A stretch of DNA of 29,743 bases from CAZSHX01 sp964606895 (GTDB lineage Bacteria; Bacteroidota; Ignavibacteria; Kapaibacteriales; UBA2268), in the NCBI GenBank assembly GCA_964606895.1, contig CAZSHX010000062.1, positions 1-29,743 of the forward strand, read 5' to 3'. The first letter of the stretch is position 1; each line of letters starts with the position of its first letter. The notes beneath the pieces are model-generated. The model made no database searches and was not told where the DNA came from. It worked only from the letters and a program-made list of their open reading frames with translations. Both the position numbers and the translations under genes were made by a program. Shown here piece by piece: positions 1 through 8,022 of the stretch.

Positions 1-2
1 AT

Positions 3-224
3 TCAAATCCAACCAACTTTTTGAATACAGAGGAAGTAAGTAGTTATATGAACTCCAGTCTGATAAGATTCGAAGAGATCAGCACGAAGCTGAATAAACT
101 TGATGATGTAATTTCGGCAGTCAATCGGTCAGGAGTAATTAATTTGAACGGCAGAAAAATCACCGAAGAAATTAATAGGGAAAATTATGCTGAAAGTAGT
201 AGAAGCATCAATGTTTTTGGATAG
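3..224 (+). CDS. C-terminal end of an unidentified protein (5' partial)
   Basis: The reading frame is open from the window edge to a TAG at 222-224, giving about 73 residues. It probably continues upstream, so no start is assigned, although a TTG lies at 21. The visible part is hydrophilic and helical-looking, then ends in a short tail containing NLNGRKITEEINRENY. That kind of ending (a beta strand, NGRK/DGR, then a short helix) resembles the C-termini of phage tail tape-measure and related virion proteins. This is an impression from a short tail, not a domain match. The next genes are tRNAs on the other strand, a common integration setting, but no integrase or attachment repeat is visible. 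Confidence 0.45.
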   Translation, partial: SNPTNFLNTEEVSSYMNSSLIRFEEISTKLNKLDDVISAVNRSGVINLNGRKITEEINRENYAESSRSINVFG

Positions 225-340
225 TTTTGATAACTTAAATTTCATGTGTCCAATAAATGACCAAATTTGATTTTAAAACCATTCAATTACAGTCAAAAAC
301 GGGCAATTTGTTGGTGTTTTTCAAATGGTTTTTGGCATTA

Positions 341-373
341 AAAAACCCTCTAAGTCATTGACATTAGAGGGTT
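341..373 (-). terminator. Intrinsic terminator of the tRNA unit
   Basis: A perfect 10-bp inverted repeat (AACCCTCTAA at 344-353, TTAGAGGGTT at 364-373) flanks a 10-nt loop. Read on the minus strand it ends in a run of T. It lies just past the 3' end of tRNA-Gln. Confidence 0.8.
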
Positions 374-382
374 ATGTTTTTG

Positions 383-455
383 CTGCCCCGTCAGGGGTCG
401 AACCTGAACTCTTCTGATCCAGAGTCAGACGTGTTGCCAGTTACACTACAGGGCA
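383..455 (-). tRNA. tRNA-Gln (anticodon CTG)
   Basis: On the minus strand the sequence folds as a complete cloverleaf. The acceptor stem is TGCCCTG/CGGGGCA with U1-A72 and one U-G wobble. The anticodon stem TCTGA/TCAGA encloses loop CTCTGGA, so the anticodon is CTG (reads CAG). The T arm contains GGTTCGAAC. The weak U1-A72 pair and discriminator G73 are both typical of tRNA-Gln. CCA is not encoded. It follows tRNA-Ala by about 21 bp and is probably co-transcribed with it. Confidence 0.95.
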
Positions 456-476
456 ATTTTTGTCAAGCTTGTGCCG

Positions 477-549
<73 letters not shown>

Positions 550-728
550 ATTAGGAATTCAAAATTAAGGAATTTTTTTGAAATAACAAAAGAATTTCGT
601 TATTTTCTTAAATATTTTTTTTCACAGCTCTCAGTTTTTTCACTTTCAAAATATTTGTTCTTTGTTCGGAAGCTTTTAATTGATAATTTTGTTACTTGGA
701 TATTTCATCATTATCATGGATAAATATT

Positions 729-2924
729 ATGTATAAAAAGACTTTCAAACTTGTTGTATTTTTTATGTTTTTAGTATGCCAGACTGCTTTACCTCAAAAA
801 GCTGAAATTAAAAATGATCCCCTTACGGAAATTCTTTCTATTCTTGGCATTAATGAATCAACTCTCGGTTTCCGTCCAAAAGGATATTGGACCCGATATC
901 CCGACCCAAAAGATATTCCATACAAAATTCTTTCTTTCGACGACTTGTTTGCAGAGCCTTTTCGAATTTACGATTTCGTCAAAAATATGTCAGTTTCGGT
1001 GGAGGATTATCTCAATCCCGAATATTTGAAATCAAACCATAATTCACTTCTCAAACTTGGTTATTACTGCGGTTTCAGGAATGTCACAAGCCAGTTCCGT
1101 GAGTACAGTGCCTCTCTTTTTGCTGAAACAGACGAAAAAGAACCTTTGCTAAATGCAATCAAAGAAATTTACCTTCGGACAAATTCAGTCTGGAAATTCA
1201 ATGCCATGGGTAAGGCTTCGGACTATCCGCTGATTGAAAAGGATTTGAGGACAGCATTAAAGAATATTGATTTGGACTTGCAGAAAGTTATTGCCAAAAC
1301 CGTTATCCATCTTACAGAAGCATGGAGATTCAGGCAAATCGGAATGCGTAACGTGGACTATCAAAAAGCTTTGAGTTGCTGGAGACTGAGAAATCTTGGC
1401 GATACACAATTTGACGGACTTGAGTACTTCCCGCAAATTGATGATGTCGCAAAAACGATTGATATGAATTCAATTTATTATGCAGGAATGAAAGTATTAG
1501 AATCAGGGCAACAGCTTGCCGACACTCTTAAAATTCTAAAATCGAAATTGGATATCAATTGGAAAGACCAGAATCTTAATGTAGTTACTCCCATCGGGAG
1601 AATTGTCATTTCAGGAACTAAAGATGATACCCATGAATACAACGATTTGCTGTTACTGATTGATTTGGGCGGTGACGATACTTACAAAGGTGCAATCGGT
1701 TCCACTCCTTCGCTGGATATCCCAATTTCTTTGGCTATAGACCTTGAAGGTAACGATAAATATCTGAATACCGATGAATATGTGGCTTCGCAGGGAGCGG
1801 CAATTTTCGGAGCGGCTATGCTTCTCGACATGAGCGGTGACGATGTTTATGAGTCACGCAGACTTTCTCAGGGAGCGGCTTTCTTTGGTATTGGTGTCAT
1901 TGCAGATTTCGAAGGCGATGATAAATATACGATGTGGACAATCGGACAGGGAGCGGCTTTCTTCGGAACGGGAATTGCAATAGATAATAATGGTAATGAC
2001 GTTTACAGAATACATGGTGACGGACAGGGCTATGGCGGAGCTGGTGGAGTCGGAACATTAATCAACCGTACAGGCAATGATTCATATTATGCCGAACCAA
2101 ATTCTTCGGTTATTTTCAGACCTGATTATCATTCAAAAGACGGCAAGAAGAACTATTCTTATGCTCAGGGCTATGGCGGAGGAAGACGCGGCGATGTGAC
2201 CGACGGTCATTCATGGGCAGGTGGAATCGGTACATTAATTGACATTTCGGGCGATGATGTTTATGAATCCGGCAATTGGTCGCTTGGTTGCGGCTACTGG
2301 TATGGTATGGGATTTCTTTATGACGGCAACGGCAATGACAAATACCTCAGCTCAACATGGTCGCAGGCGGCAGGAGCACATTTCTGCATCGGCGGATTTA
2401 TTGATGAGGGCGGAAACGATACTCATATACTTTGGGACGAGCAAAGCGTTGGCTGTGGCTTTGGGCATGACTATACTGTTGCTTTTTTCCTCGATAAACG
2501 CGGTGATGATTCCTATAAAGTTCAGGGCGATGGGCTTGGATTTGCAATTAACAAATCGCAGGTCTTCTTTTTTGATACTGAAGGCAATGACACTTACACA
2601 ACAAGCGGAAAAGGTCATAACTACGGTTGGAACAACTTCGACGTTAGCAATCCGCCGAATGTTGACTTTTTCTATCATCTGTATTCCGACCAAGTCAGCA
2701 TTTTTGCCGATTTAAAAGGTGAAGACAAATATTTTACAATTGAATATCCTGACGGCAAGAAGGCACCTGATGAAAGAATGTCTGACGGCAAAATGATATT
2801 CTTCCCCGAGAAAAAGGATACTCTGGCAAGCAAAAGATATTATGGTATTGGCAAGGATTTTGATAATTTTGGCGGACCTGAAATTGAGCATTTTAAAAAT
2901 AAATTAAAAAAGAGGTTTCCATGA
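729..2924 (+). CDS. Secreted protein with GDDxY solenoid-like repeats
   Basis: A 731-residue protein if started at the ATG at 729, which places a signal peptide (MYKKTF then a hydrophobic stretch ending near QTALPQKA) at the N-terminus. A TTG at 696 would add 11 residues ahead of it and is less likely. Residues about 35-310 are mixed helical and unrecognised. From about 310 to 650 there are some 12 repeats of the form [hydrophobic]D-x2-G[DN]D-x-Y, often followed by QGAAFFGxG or QGYGGAGG blocks, as in LIDLGGDDTY, LAIDLEGNDKY, TLIDISGDDVY and FFFDTEGNDTY. The regular Asp/Gly spacing suggests a calcium-binding beta-solenoid, by analogy with RTX-type repeats, but spacing and composition differ. 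No catalytic motif was seen. Its stop overlaps the next start (ATGA), so it heads a translationally coupled operon with two envelope proteins. Export is clear; function is unknown. Confidence 0.85.
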   Translation: MYKKTFKLVVFFMFLVCQTALPQKAEIKNDPLTEILSILGINESTLGFRPKGYWTRYPDPKDIPYKILSFDDLFAEPFRIYDFVKNMSVSVEDYLNPEYLKSNHNSLLKLGYYCGFRNVTSQFREYSASLFAETDEKEPLLNAIKEIYLRTNSVWKFNAMGKASDYPLIEKDLRTALKNIDLDLQKVIAKTVIHLTEAWRFRQIGMRNVDYQKALSCWRLRNLGDTQFDGLEYFPQIDDVAKTIDMNSIYYAGMKVLESGQQLADTLKILKSKLDINWKDQNLNVVTPIGRIVISGTKDDTHEYNDLLLLIDLGGDDTYKGAIGSTPSLDIPISLAIDLEGNDKYLNTDEYVASQGAAIFGAAMLLDMSGDDVYESRRLSQGAAFFGIGVIADFEGDDKYTMWTIGQGAAFFGTGIAIDNNGNDVYRIHGDGQGYGGAGGVGTLINRTGNDSYYAEPNSSVIFRPDYHSKDGKKNYSYAQGYGGGRRGDVTDGHSWAGGIGTLIDISGDDVYESGNWSLGCGYWYGMGFLYDGNGNDKYLSSTWSQAAGAHFCIGGFIDEGGNDTHILWDEQSVGCGFGHDYTVAFFLDKRGDDSYKVQGDGLGFAINKSQVFFFDTEGNDTYTTSGKGHNYGWNNFDVSNPPNVDFFYHLYSDQVSIFADLKGEDKYFTIEYPDGKKAPDERMSDGKMIFFPEKKDTLASKRYYGIGKDFDNFGGPEIEHFKNKLKKRFP

Positions 2925-3622
2925 GAACGCTTGTTTTGTTTTTCTTTATATTAATTTTTCTTGGCAATGCTGACTTTGTTAAAGCTGAGACAGGTATAAA
3001 TTTTGGATTGTTCTATCCTGTACCGCAGAATTCAACATTAAGAAATGAATATTATATTGATATTCCTTACGCATCGCCTGAATTTGGGATGTCATTCAAA
3101 TTGAATGATTTCATTAATCTGGGATTTGATATTAGCTACAGGTCTATTTCAACCGATTTAACTGTTACTTCAAAATTGCCCTACGAATTGGAAATGAGAG
3201 GAAACCCAAAAATCGAAGAGGTAATTGGCAATCAGGGAAGTGGTTTTACTGCTGATAAATTATCCCTCAATATCATTCCAATAACAATTTCCGCAATGCA
3301 CTTTTTCAATCAGGGTTCCGCATTTGTACCTTTTGTAGGTTTGGGAATTGAAGATTATTCGGTTTTTTATCAGAAGGAACTACCCAAAAGTTTTGAGGAT
3401 GGACGATTGGAGGGAAAATATACCAAGATGTTCTATCATAATGGTCTTGGTTTTGCCGCTGAAGCAGGACTGAACATGAGGGTAGGCAATAATAAGTATC
3501 TTGGACTCAGTTTGAAATACGACTATACTTTTATGGGTGCGGCAAAAGATGGAGGTCTTGAAAATATAGGAGGAGTTTATCTCAAATTAAAATATTATTC
3601 TTTCTGGGGAGGCAAAAAATGA
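2921..3622 (+). CDS. Outer-membrane beta-barrel protein (OmpA-like/porin-like)
   Basis: A 233-residue protein with an N-terminal signal peptide (MRTLVLFFFILIFLGNADFVKA), then alternating hydrophobic/polar strands such as INFGLFYP, SPEFGMSFKLNDFINLGFDISYR, AFVPFVGLGIEDY and KYLGLSLKYDYTFMG. It ends in a strand with aromatic residues (YLKLKYYSFWGGKK). Size and pattern fit an 8-stranded outer-membrane barrel of the type usually annotated as outer membrane beta-barrel protein. The start overlaps the upstream stop by 4 bp and its own stop overlaps the next start by 4 bp (ATGA at both junctions). The three proteins are therefore probably made in fixed proportion. It could serve as a surface anchor or export partner for the upstream repeat protein; that role is inferred from context only. 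Confidence 0.8.
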   Translation: MRTLVLFFFILIFLGNADFVKAETGINFGLFYPVPQNSTLRNEYYIDIPYASPEFGMSFKLNDFINLGFDISYRSISTDLTVTSKLPYELEMRGNPKIEEVIGNQGSGFTADKLSLNIIPITISAMHFFNQGSAFVPFVGLGIEDYSVFYQKELPKSFEDGRLEGKYTKMFYHNGLGFAAEAGLNMRVGNNKYLGLSLKYDYTFMGAAKDGGLENIGGVYLKLKYYSFWGGKK

Positions 3623-3966
3623 AAAAATTATTAATAATATTTGTTGCGGTTGTTTCGCTAATGGTATCCTGCAAAGAAAACAACATAAATCCTTCAGGGG
3701 GTCCCGTTGGTTCAATAGAGTATATATTTCCAAATCCATCAGAAAATACAGTCTTGATTTCTTTCTCAGTTATCAAATCTGCAAAAATGAAATTGACGGT
3801 CGAGAATCTTACAGGAGTAGAACTTTTTGCTTTGGATGAAAGGATTTTTGAAAACGGAAATCAGATGTGGGAAATTGATGTTTCAGGTTTTGGTTCAGGT
3901 CTTTATTTTGTTAAAATCAAGTCAGGGGATTATATTTATAAAACAATATTCGAAATTCGAAAATAA
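3619..3966 (+). CDS. Mini-lipoprotein consisting of a T9SS type A sorting domain
   Basis: A 115-residue protein. Residues 1-18 are a lipoprotein signal with lipobox LMVSC (Cys18). After a short linker (ENNINPSGGPVG), residues about 33-115 match the Por secretion C-terminal sorting domain (type A): YIFPNPSENTVLISFSV, then KLTVENLTGVELF, then FGSGLYFVKIKSGDYIYKTIFEI. These follow the family pattern: PNP start, middle strand with a TG turn, GLY-Y/F-[VI] near the end, basic tail. There is no cargo domain between signal and sorting domain. In canonical cargo the domain is cleaved on export while a separate signal peptidase I site directs Sec transport, so combining it with a lipid anchor is unusual. 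It is third in the overlapping operon. It may be a surface-anchoring adaptor or a decoy/regulator of the T9SS attachment complex; both are speculative. Confidence 0.82.
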   Translation: MKKLLIIFVAVVSLMVSCKENNINPSGGPVGSIEYIFPNPSENTVLISFSVIKSAKMKLTVENLTGVELFALDERIFENGNQMWEIDVSGFGSGLYFVKIKSGDYIYKTIFEIRK

Positions 3967-4147
3967 GGGTGTAGAATATATAACATCATTCTATTGTCAG
4001 TTGTCGGTTCTCTATTCAATCCTTTATCTCAGGATAAAATGAAAAGGCTGATAAACCATAGCCCGCTCTCCGAATCAGACAAAAAACGGAAGTTTGCGAA
4101 AGAGGGTGTACCAGGGGTGTTCATTTATTGCTTGAATATTTGATTCT

Positions 4148-4645
4148 TTACTTGCTTCTGAACATTTTGATTACGAAATAACCAATAGGAACAAAAATCA
4201 GAAGCAAAGTCACGGGCAGTAGTAAAATTCCGAATCCCACGGTTATTCCTGAAGAAGCGAGACAAATTTGTATAAATATCAAGCTGAAAACTAACGCTAA
4301 GGATAACTTCAAAATCCTTATCATCCTTGTTGCAAGTGTGTACTGCTTCAATGCGTTTTCTTCAGTTATTTCAGACGGAAAATTAAAAATTTGAGGATAC
4401 TTATTCAAAATCGTAAGTCCAATGAATAATACCGAACTGATAATCGGTAAAATTAAAATTGTTGCTTTGCTTCCATAATCATCAACTTTTCCGTAAGCAT
4501 TAAAATGAGTTGGTATTGTGGCGGGCAAGAGGGAAAAAAAATAAACTGTCAAGAGCCATAGTATTCCAATAAATATCCAACCCAAAATCTCAATAATTTT
4601 ATCTGATTGGGTTAATTCAATTTTAATTATTGGTCGAACTCCCAT
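4148..4645 (-). CDS. DUF1648 family integral membrane protein
   Basis: A 165-residue protein with four predicted transmembrane segments: about 18-38, 65-82, 108-130 and 135-160. Between the first two lies the DUF1648 signature LPATIPTHFNAYGKVDDYGSKAT, matching the family pattern LPxxIPxHFxxxGxxDxxGxK. DUF1648 domains occur alone or at the N-terminus of SdpI-like immunity/membrane proteins. Here it stands alone, without the C-terminal SdpI segment. It is transcribed away from the operon that ends at 3966 and lies downstream of the sigma/anti-sigma pair on the same strand, separated from it by 222 bp and a terminator-like hairpin. It is therefore probably an independent unit. Molecular function is unknown for the family. 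Confidence 0.85.
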   Translation of the reverse strand: MGVRPIIKIELTQSDKIIEILGWIFIGILWLLTVYFFSLLPATIPTHFNAYGKVDDYGSKATILILPIISSVLFIGLTILNKYPQIFNFPSEITEENALKQYTLATRMIRILKLSLALVFSLIFIQICLASSGITVGFGILLLPVTLLLIFVPIGYFVIKMFRSK

Positions 4646-4809
4646 TATATCCTCTAATTTATAACTTAAAAATTTTTTTGAAAATAGCTACCAAACGCAA
4701 CCTTTTATATTCTCTCCTAAAACATTATTTTCGAACTCAGAAAAAATAAGAAAAACGGCATAAATTGAATTATATTATAAGAAAATATTCTCGTATAAAA
4801 CTTAATAAA

Positions 4810-4848
4810 TTACCCTTTCAGATTTGAACTTTCATTCCGAAAGGGTAA
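4810..4848 (-). terminator. Probable terminator after the sigma/anti-sigma operon
   Basis: A perfect 10-bp inverted repeat (TTACCCTTTC at 4810-4819, GAAAGGGTAA at 4839-4848) with a 19-nt loop lies 19 bp past the stop of the anti-sigma-like gene. On the minus strand it is followed by an AT-rich tract (ATTTATTAAG) rather than a pure U run, hence moderate confidence. Confidence 0.6.
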
Positions 4849-4867
4849 TACTATTTGCGAACTGCAT

Positions 4868-6541
4868 TTACTCTTTTATGATTCTTTGAACTGCATTTTC
4901 TCCTGCGGATGATGAAGCAACAAGCAGGTACATCCCTGTTTTAAGCTGAGATACATCGAATGAAAAGGAATTTGTTCCAAAAGATGATTTTTGATTTACA
5001 GACAAGTCCTTGATTTTCGCACCTGTAAGTTCATGGACTGCAAAGGACATCGTTCTGTTTTCTTTTAATTCAAATTTGATATTCAGTTGGTCTTTAACGG
5101 GATTTGGGAATACTCTCAGATTTTCGACCGCACCACTGCAAGCCCTCCAAATATCCATATACAACGGCTCCACAGGTGGCTTGGCACCGCAAACAGCACT
5201 CTCATTTTCAAGTAATTTGAATTCTTTTGCCAAACTGCTTTTGTATCTTTCCGGCAAAGCATCAGCCAAACCCGGGTTGGGATAGTACCAGAAAATTAAT
5301 CCGTTATTGTTCGGGTCATTTTTGTATGGAATTTCGATGCCAACCATTTTATTGAACATCACAAAATTATCAATCTGAGTTCTAAATGAAGTTAACTGAC
5401 TTTCCAATTCCTTGAAATTCTGTTTCAGATATTCCTGCATTGTCAGTCTGTGCTTCGCATAAACAATTTTAATTCCCATTTTTGCCATTTTGGATAAAAA
5501 TTCTTTTTCAGTACTGTCAGTGATGTTCGGGATAGTCTCAGGATACAGCACAATCACAGATGATAAATTAGAATCCTCAGGGGTTAAATCAATTTTCTTC
5601 TGTTCGATGCTGTCGCTTTTGGAAAGTATTGAAAAATATTGATAAACATCTTTTAATTTCCTGTCAATCCGATTACCTGATTCGATATTGCTTTCTTTTA
5701 TTGATTGATAATCTGCAGTTAATTTTTCCAGCTCGGCTAACTGCCATCTAATTTCATCAGGAATTTGCTTCGGTATATAATCCTGATTAAAATCAAGATA
5801 ATAAAGAGATTTAAGACTCTGATTAAAAACCATAAATTCATCGAGTTCGGCATTATTTTGCGAACCGAACTGATTAAAAAGTCGCTTCGTACCATCAAAA
5901 TTTGTTATCAGATTTGGTTTATTCTTAAGAAAAGCTATCGGCAAATCTGATGGCAATTGCACAATTTTATGGCTTGACTGTTCCTTAGCAAATATATTAT
6001 AAGCGGCTGATTTTGCAGTTTGAATTTCCCAGTAACCAATCCCCGGTTTGAATTTTCCATCAATTTCTATTGAATCGTAACTAATCCCGAATTCATTCAA
6101 TTCTTGCTCGGTCAGTTTAATTGAATTGATTCCATTAATACTTATATTCGGAGCTTTCTTTGTATTGCTTTCATTGGTTGCTGTTTTAACGGAGTTAGAG
6201 GCTAAGTCAGTAACTTGTTTTTTGGGTACGAATTGAACATTTGCCGTTGGCAAAACTGTATTCGTTGATATTTTCGAGTTTTTATTCATATTAGGTGTTA
6301 TACTTGTTTTGGGAGAGGTATTTTCCAAAATTCCCAAATTTGTTGCTAATATTACTAAAGATGCTATAATAACTGATGTATAAGTCATAATTTTAATCCC
6401 TTTTTTTGAAAAAAATGGTTGATGAACAGAACTTTTCAAATCTTTCATTTCAATGAGACTGCGCATTTTCTCGGTTGAAACGGGTGATTTGAATTTTCTT
6501 GCAGATTCTAAGTAACTATCTATTGATTTATTATTAAACAT
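4868..6541 (-). CDS. Anti-sigma-like membrane protein with C-terminal T9SS sorting domain
   Basis: A 557-residue protein. Residues 1-50 are a basic, probably cytoplasmic segment. Residues about 51-72 (IMTYTSVIIASLVILATNLG) form one transmembrane helix. A long extracytoplasmic region follows, including LTEQELNEFGISYDSIEIDG near residue 150. Residues about 478-557 form a T9SS type A sorting domain (LRVFPNPVKDQLNIKFEL, then VHELTGAKIKD, then LKTGMYLLVASS and a basic end). Its start lies 2 bp after the stop of an ECF sigma factor on the same strand, and the short cytoplasmic head, single TM and periplasmic body fit an anti-sigma factor. No zinc-finger (ZAS) motif is visible, so sigma binding is inferred from position and topology. 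The sorting domain conflicts with stable inner-membrane anchoring: either the protein is processed and exported, or the domain has a periplasmic sensing role. Confidence 0.8.
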   Translation of the reverse strand: MFNNKSIDSYLESARKFKSPVSTEKMRSLIEMKDLKSSVHQPFFSKKGIKIMTYTSVIIASLVILATNLGILENTSPKTSITPNMNKNSKISTNTVLPTANVQFVPKKQVTDLASNSVKTATNESNTKKAPNISINGINSIKLTEQELNEFGISYDSIEIDGKFKPGIGYWEIQTAKSAAYNIFAKEQSSHKIVQLPSDLPIAFLKNKPNLITNFDGTKRLFNQFGSQNNAELDEFMVFNQSLKSLYYLDFNQDYIPKQIPDEIRWQLAELEKLTADYQSIKESNIESGNRIDRKLKDVYQYFSILSKSDSIEQKKIDLTPEDSNLSSVIVLYPETIPNITDSTEKEFLSKMAKMGIKIVYAKHRLTMQEYLKQNFKELESQLTSFRTQIDNFVMFNKMVGIEIPYKNDPNNNGLIFWYYPNPGLADALPERYKSSLAKEFKLLENESAVCGAKPPVEPLYMDIWRACSGAVENLRVFPNPVKDQLNIKFELKENRTMSFAVHELTGAKIKDLSVNQKSSFGTNSFSFDVSQLKTGMYLLVASSSAGENAVQRIIKE

Positions 6542-6543
6542 AT

Positions 6544-7098
6544 TTAATCCTGCTCAATTGGTAAGTTGATATTATTCACTATAACCTTTTTATAAAAATT
6601 ATCTTTAAGAACCAGTATTTCCGTTAATTTTTCTCTCCCACGTTTTACCCGTGATTTCACTGCCGAAAGAGTGCCCCCCTGAATTTTCCTGATTTCTTCC
6701 ATCGAAAAGCCTGATATTTCGAACAGCACAACGGCTTCTTTTTGCTTGTCGGGCAATGTATTCAGGGCTTTATACAGAATTTCGATTTCAATCGGCAAAT
6801 CAGGTTGAAAGTCATATGAAATAATGCTGTTGGCTTTAACTTCATCATATTTTCCGAAAAGCCACTTCCGGCGGTACTTTTGTCTAAATTTACTTCTCGC
6901 AACTTTGAAAACATATCCCTTGAATCCTGAATAGTTTTCTATTTTTTCAAAATGCTCATAACAAGTCAGAACCGTATCGCTAACAAGGTCTTCAGCATCT
7001 TCCCTGCTTTTTTCAAGAGCAAGAGCATACATGAAAAGTTTGTCGTTGACGCTTTCGAGCAAATCAAGAAACTTATTTTGTTTTTCTTTGATATTCAT
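6544..7098 (-). CDS. ECF-type RNA polymerase sigma factor
   Basis: A 184-residue sigma-70 family protein of the size usual for the extracytoplasmic-function group. Region 2 spans about residues 15-80: DAEDLVSDTVLTCYEHFEKI, then YVFKVARSKFRQKYRRK for core binding and -10 recognition. Region 4 spans about 108-165: ALNTLPDKQKEAVVLFEISG, then helix-turn-helix SMEEIRKIQGGTLSAVKSRVKRGREKL. The region 4 motif normally reads IAxxLxxxxGTVKSR; here it is EIRKIQGGTLSAVKSRV, a recognisable variant with one extra residue. It is followed after 2 bp by the membrane-anchored partner gene, the usual sigma/anti-sigma order. Target promoters cannot be identified from this window. Confidence 0.92.
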   Translation of the reverse strand: MNIKEKQNKFLDLLESVNDKLFMYALALEKSREDAEDLVSDTVLTCYEHFEKIENYSGFKGYVFKVARSKFRQKYRRKWLFGKYDEVKANSIISYDFQPDLPIEIEILYKALNTLPDKQKEAVVLFEISGFSMEEIRKIQGGTLSAVKSRVKRGREKLTEILVLKDNFYKKVIVNNINLPIEQD

Positions 7099-7278
7099 TA
7101 GTTTTCAGATTCTGAATTATTTCCGTAAACAAATAGATGCACAAAACCAAAATAAGTTGCATCAACGGAAATGAAAATACTTATTACAATATTAAAAGAG
7201 TAATAAATAACATTATATTTTGTTTATTGATTATGGATTTGCAAAAATTCAGAATAAACGTTCTTTGAAAACACTGCT

Positions 7279-7620
7279 GAATATTCACCAAATTGCATCT
7301 TTTGCATCTTTTTGCATTCAAAGATGCAATGGCTCAATAATCGTTACTTGAAATAATATCAATGGGTTATACGAAATATACATTGCATCTTTTACAATAT
7401 ATATTTTTTATGAAGCATTGCAGTTTGAGAAAAATTAGAGCAATCAATATCTTAATCATGAAAATCCCAAAATCAAGTAAATCCTATTCCAGAAATCTTT
7501 GCCGAATAATATCAAAACTGCATCAGTTGCATCCTAAAAATGCAAAAGATGCAATCGGTCAAATATCGTTATTTGAAATAATATCAATAGGTTAACTGAA
7601 AATTGCATTGCATCTTTTTT
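7279..7620. repeat. GCATC-rich dispersed tandem repeat, block A (about 1.5 units)
   Basis: One full unit (7279-7503) and a shorter second unit (7504 to about 7620) are spaced 225 bp apart. Each starts with GAATAT/GAATAA, then a cluster of TTGCATC words with a hairpin (TTGCAT...ATGCAA at 7312-7329). Next comes a conserved core, CGTTAxTTGAAATAATATCAAT, then [AG]GGTTA, then a GCATTGCATC tract. The first unit ends with AAATCAAGTAAATCC and CAGAAATCTTTGCC. The same unit recurs at 29276-29743. There is no credible coding sequence; short open frames here are produced by the repeat. Confidence 0.85.
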
Positions 7621-8022
7621 GAGAAAAACAAAAAATACAATTTGAGGAAATCTTTTCCTCACTCTGGCTTTTACACGAAGGGAGTATAAGGAATTAACGT
7701 TTCGGGTTTGCCGTCTGGAGTTTTTTTTGTGAGGATAGGGGATAAAATTAGGAAATTAGTGAAACTTTGAAAAAAAGCCGGGCTACAACTTTACGAGAGG
7801 AAGTAAGGCTTCATTTTATATCAGATATGGAAATTATATTATTTTAAGCGTTCTTGCATTTTTGGTTATAACATTAGCAAAATTATTAACCCATACAAAG
7901 AAACAAGGAAATCTTTGACAAATGAATTTGATTTTAATGATAATTTAATTAAATTGCAAACAAACGGAAAACGTTTGAATGATAGATTTTTTAGCAGAAA
8001 ATTTTTAAAATATTGGAGTATT
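7621..8022. other. Gene-free stretch between repeat block A and the PorV-like gene
   Basis: No credible gene was found. A perfect 8-bp hairpin (TGAGGAAA at 7643-7650, TTTCCTCA at 7654-7661) and a T8 run near 7721-7728 are present, but they do not join into a clear terminator. The last 100 bp are open in the frame of the downstream gene, but this extension puts polar sequence ahead of its signal peptide and is probably 5' untranslated. Confidence 0.5.

Noticed and set aside
696..728. TTG start for the GDDxY-repeat protein
   Set aside because: It would add 11 residues before an otherwise standard signal peptide; the ATG at 729 is the better start.
2239..2715. Overlapping open frames on both strands inside the GDDxY-repeat gene
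   Set aside because: They arise from the repetitive Gly/Asp coding sequence; the exported 731-aa frame explains the region.
7362..7595. Plus-strand 77-codon open frame
   Set aside because: It is inside repeat block A and its translation does not keep a frame between the two units.
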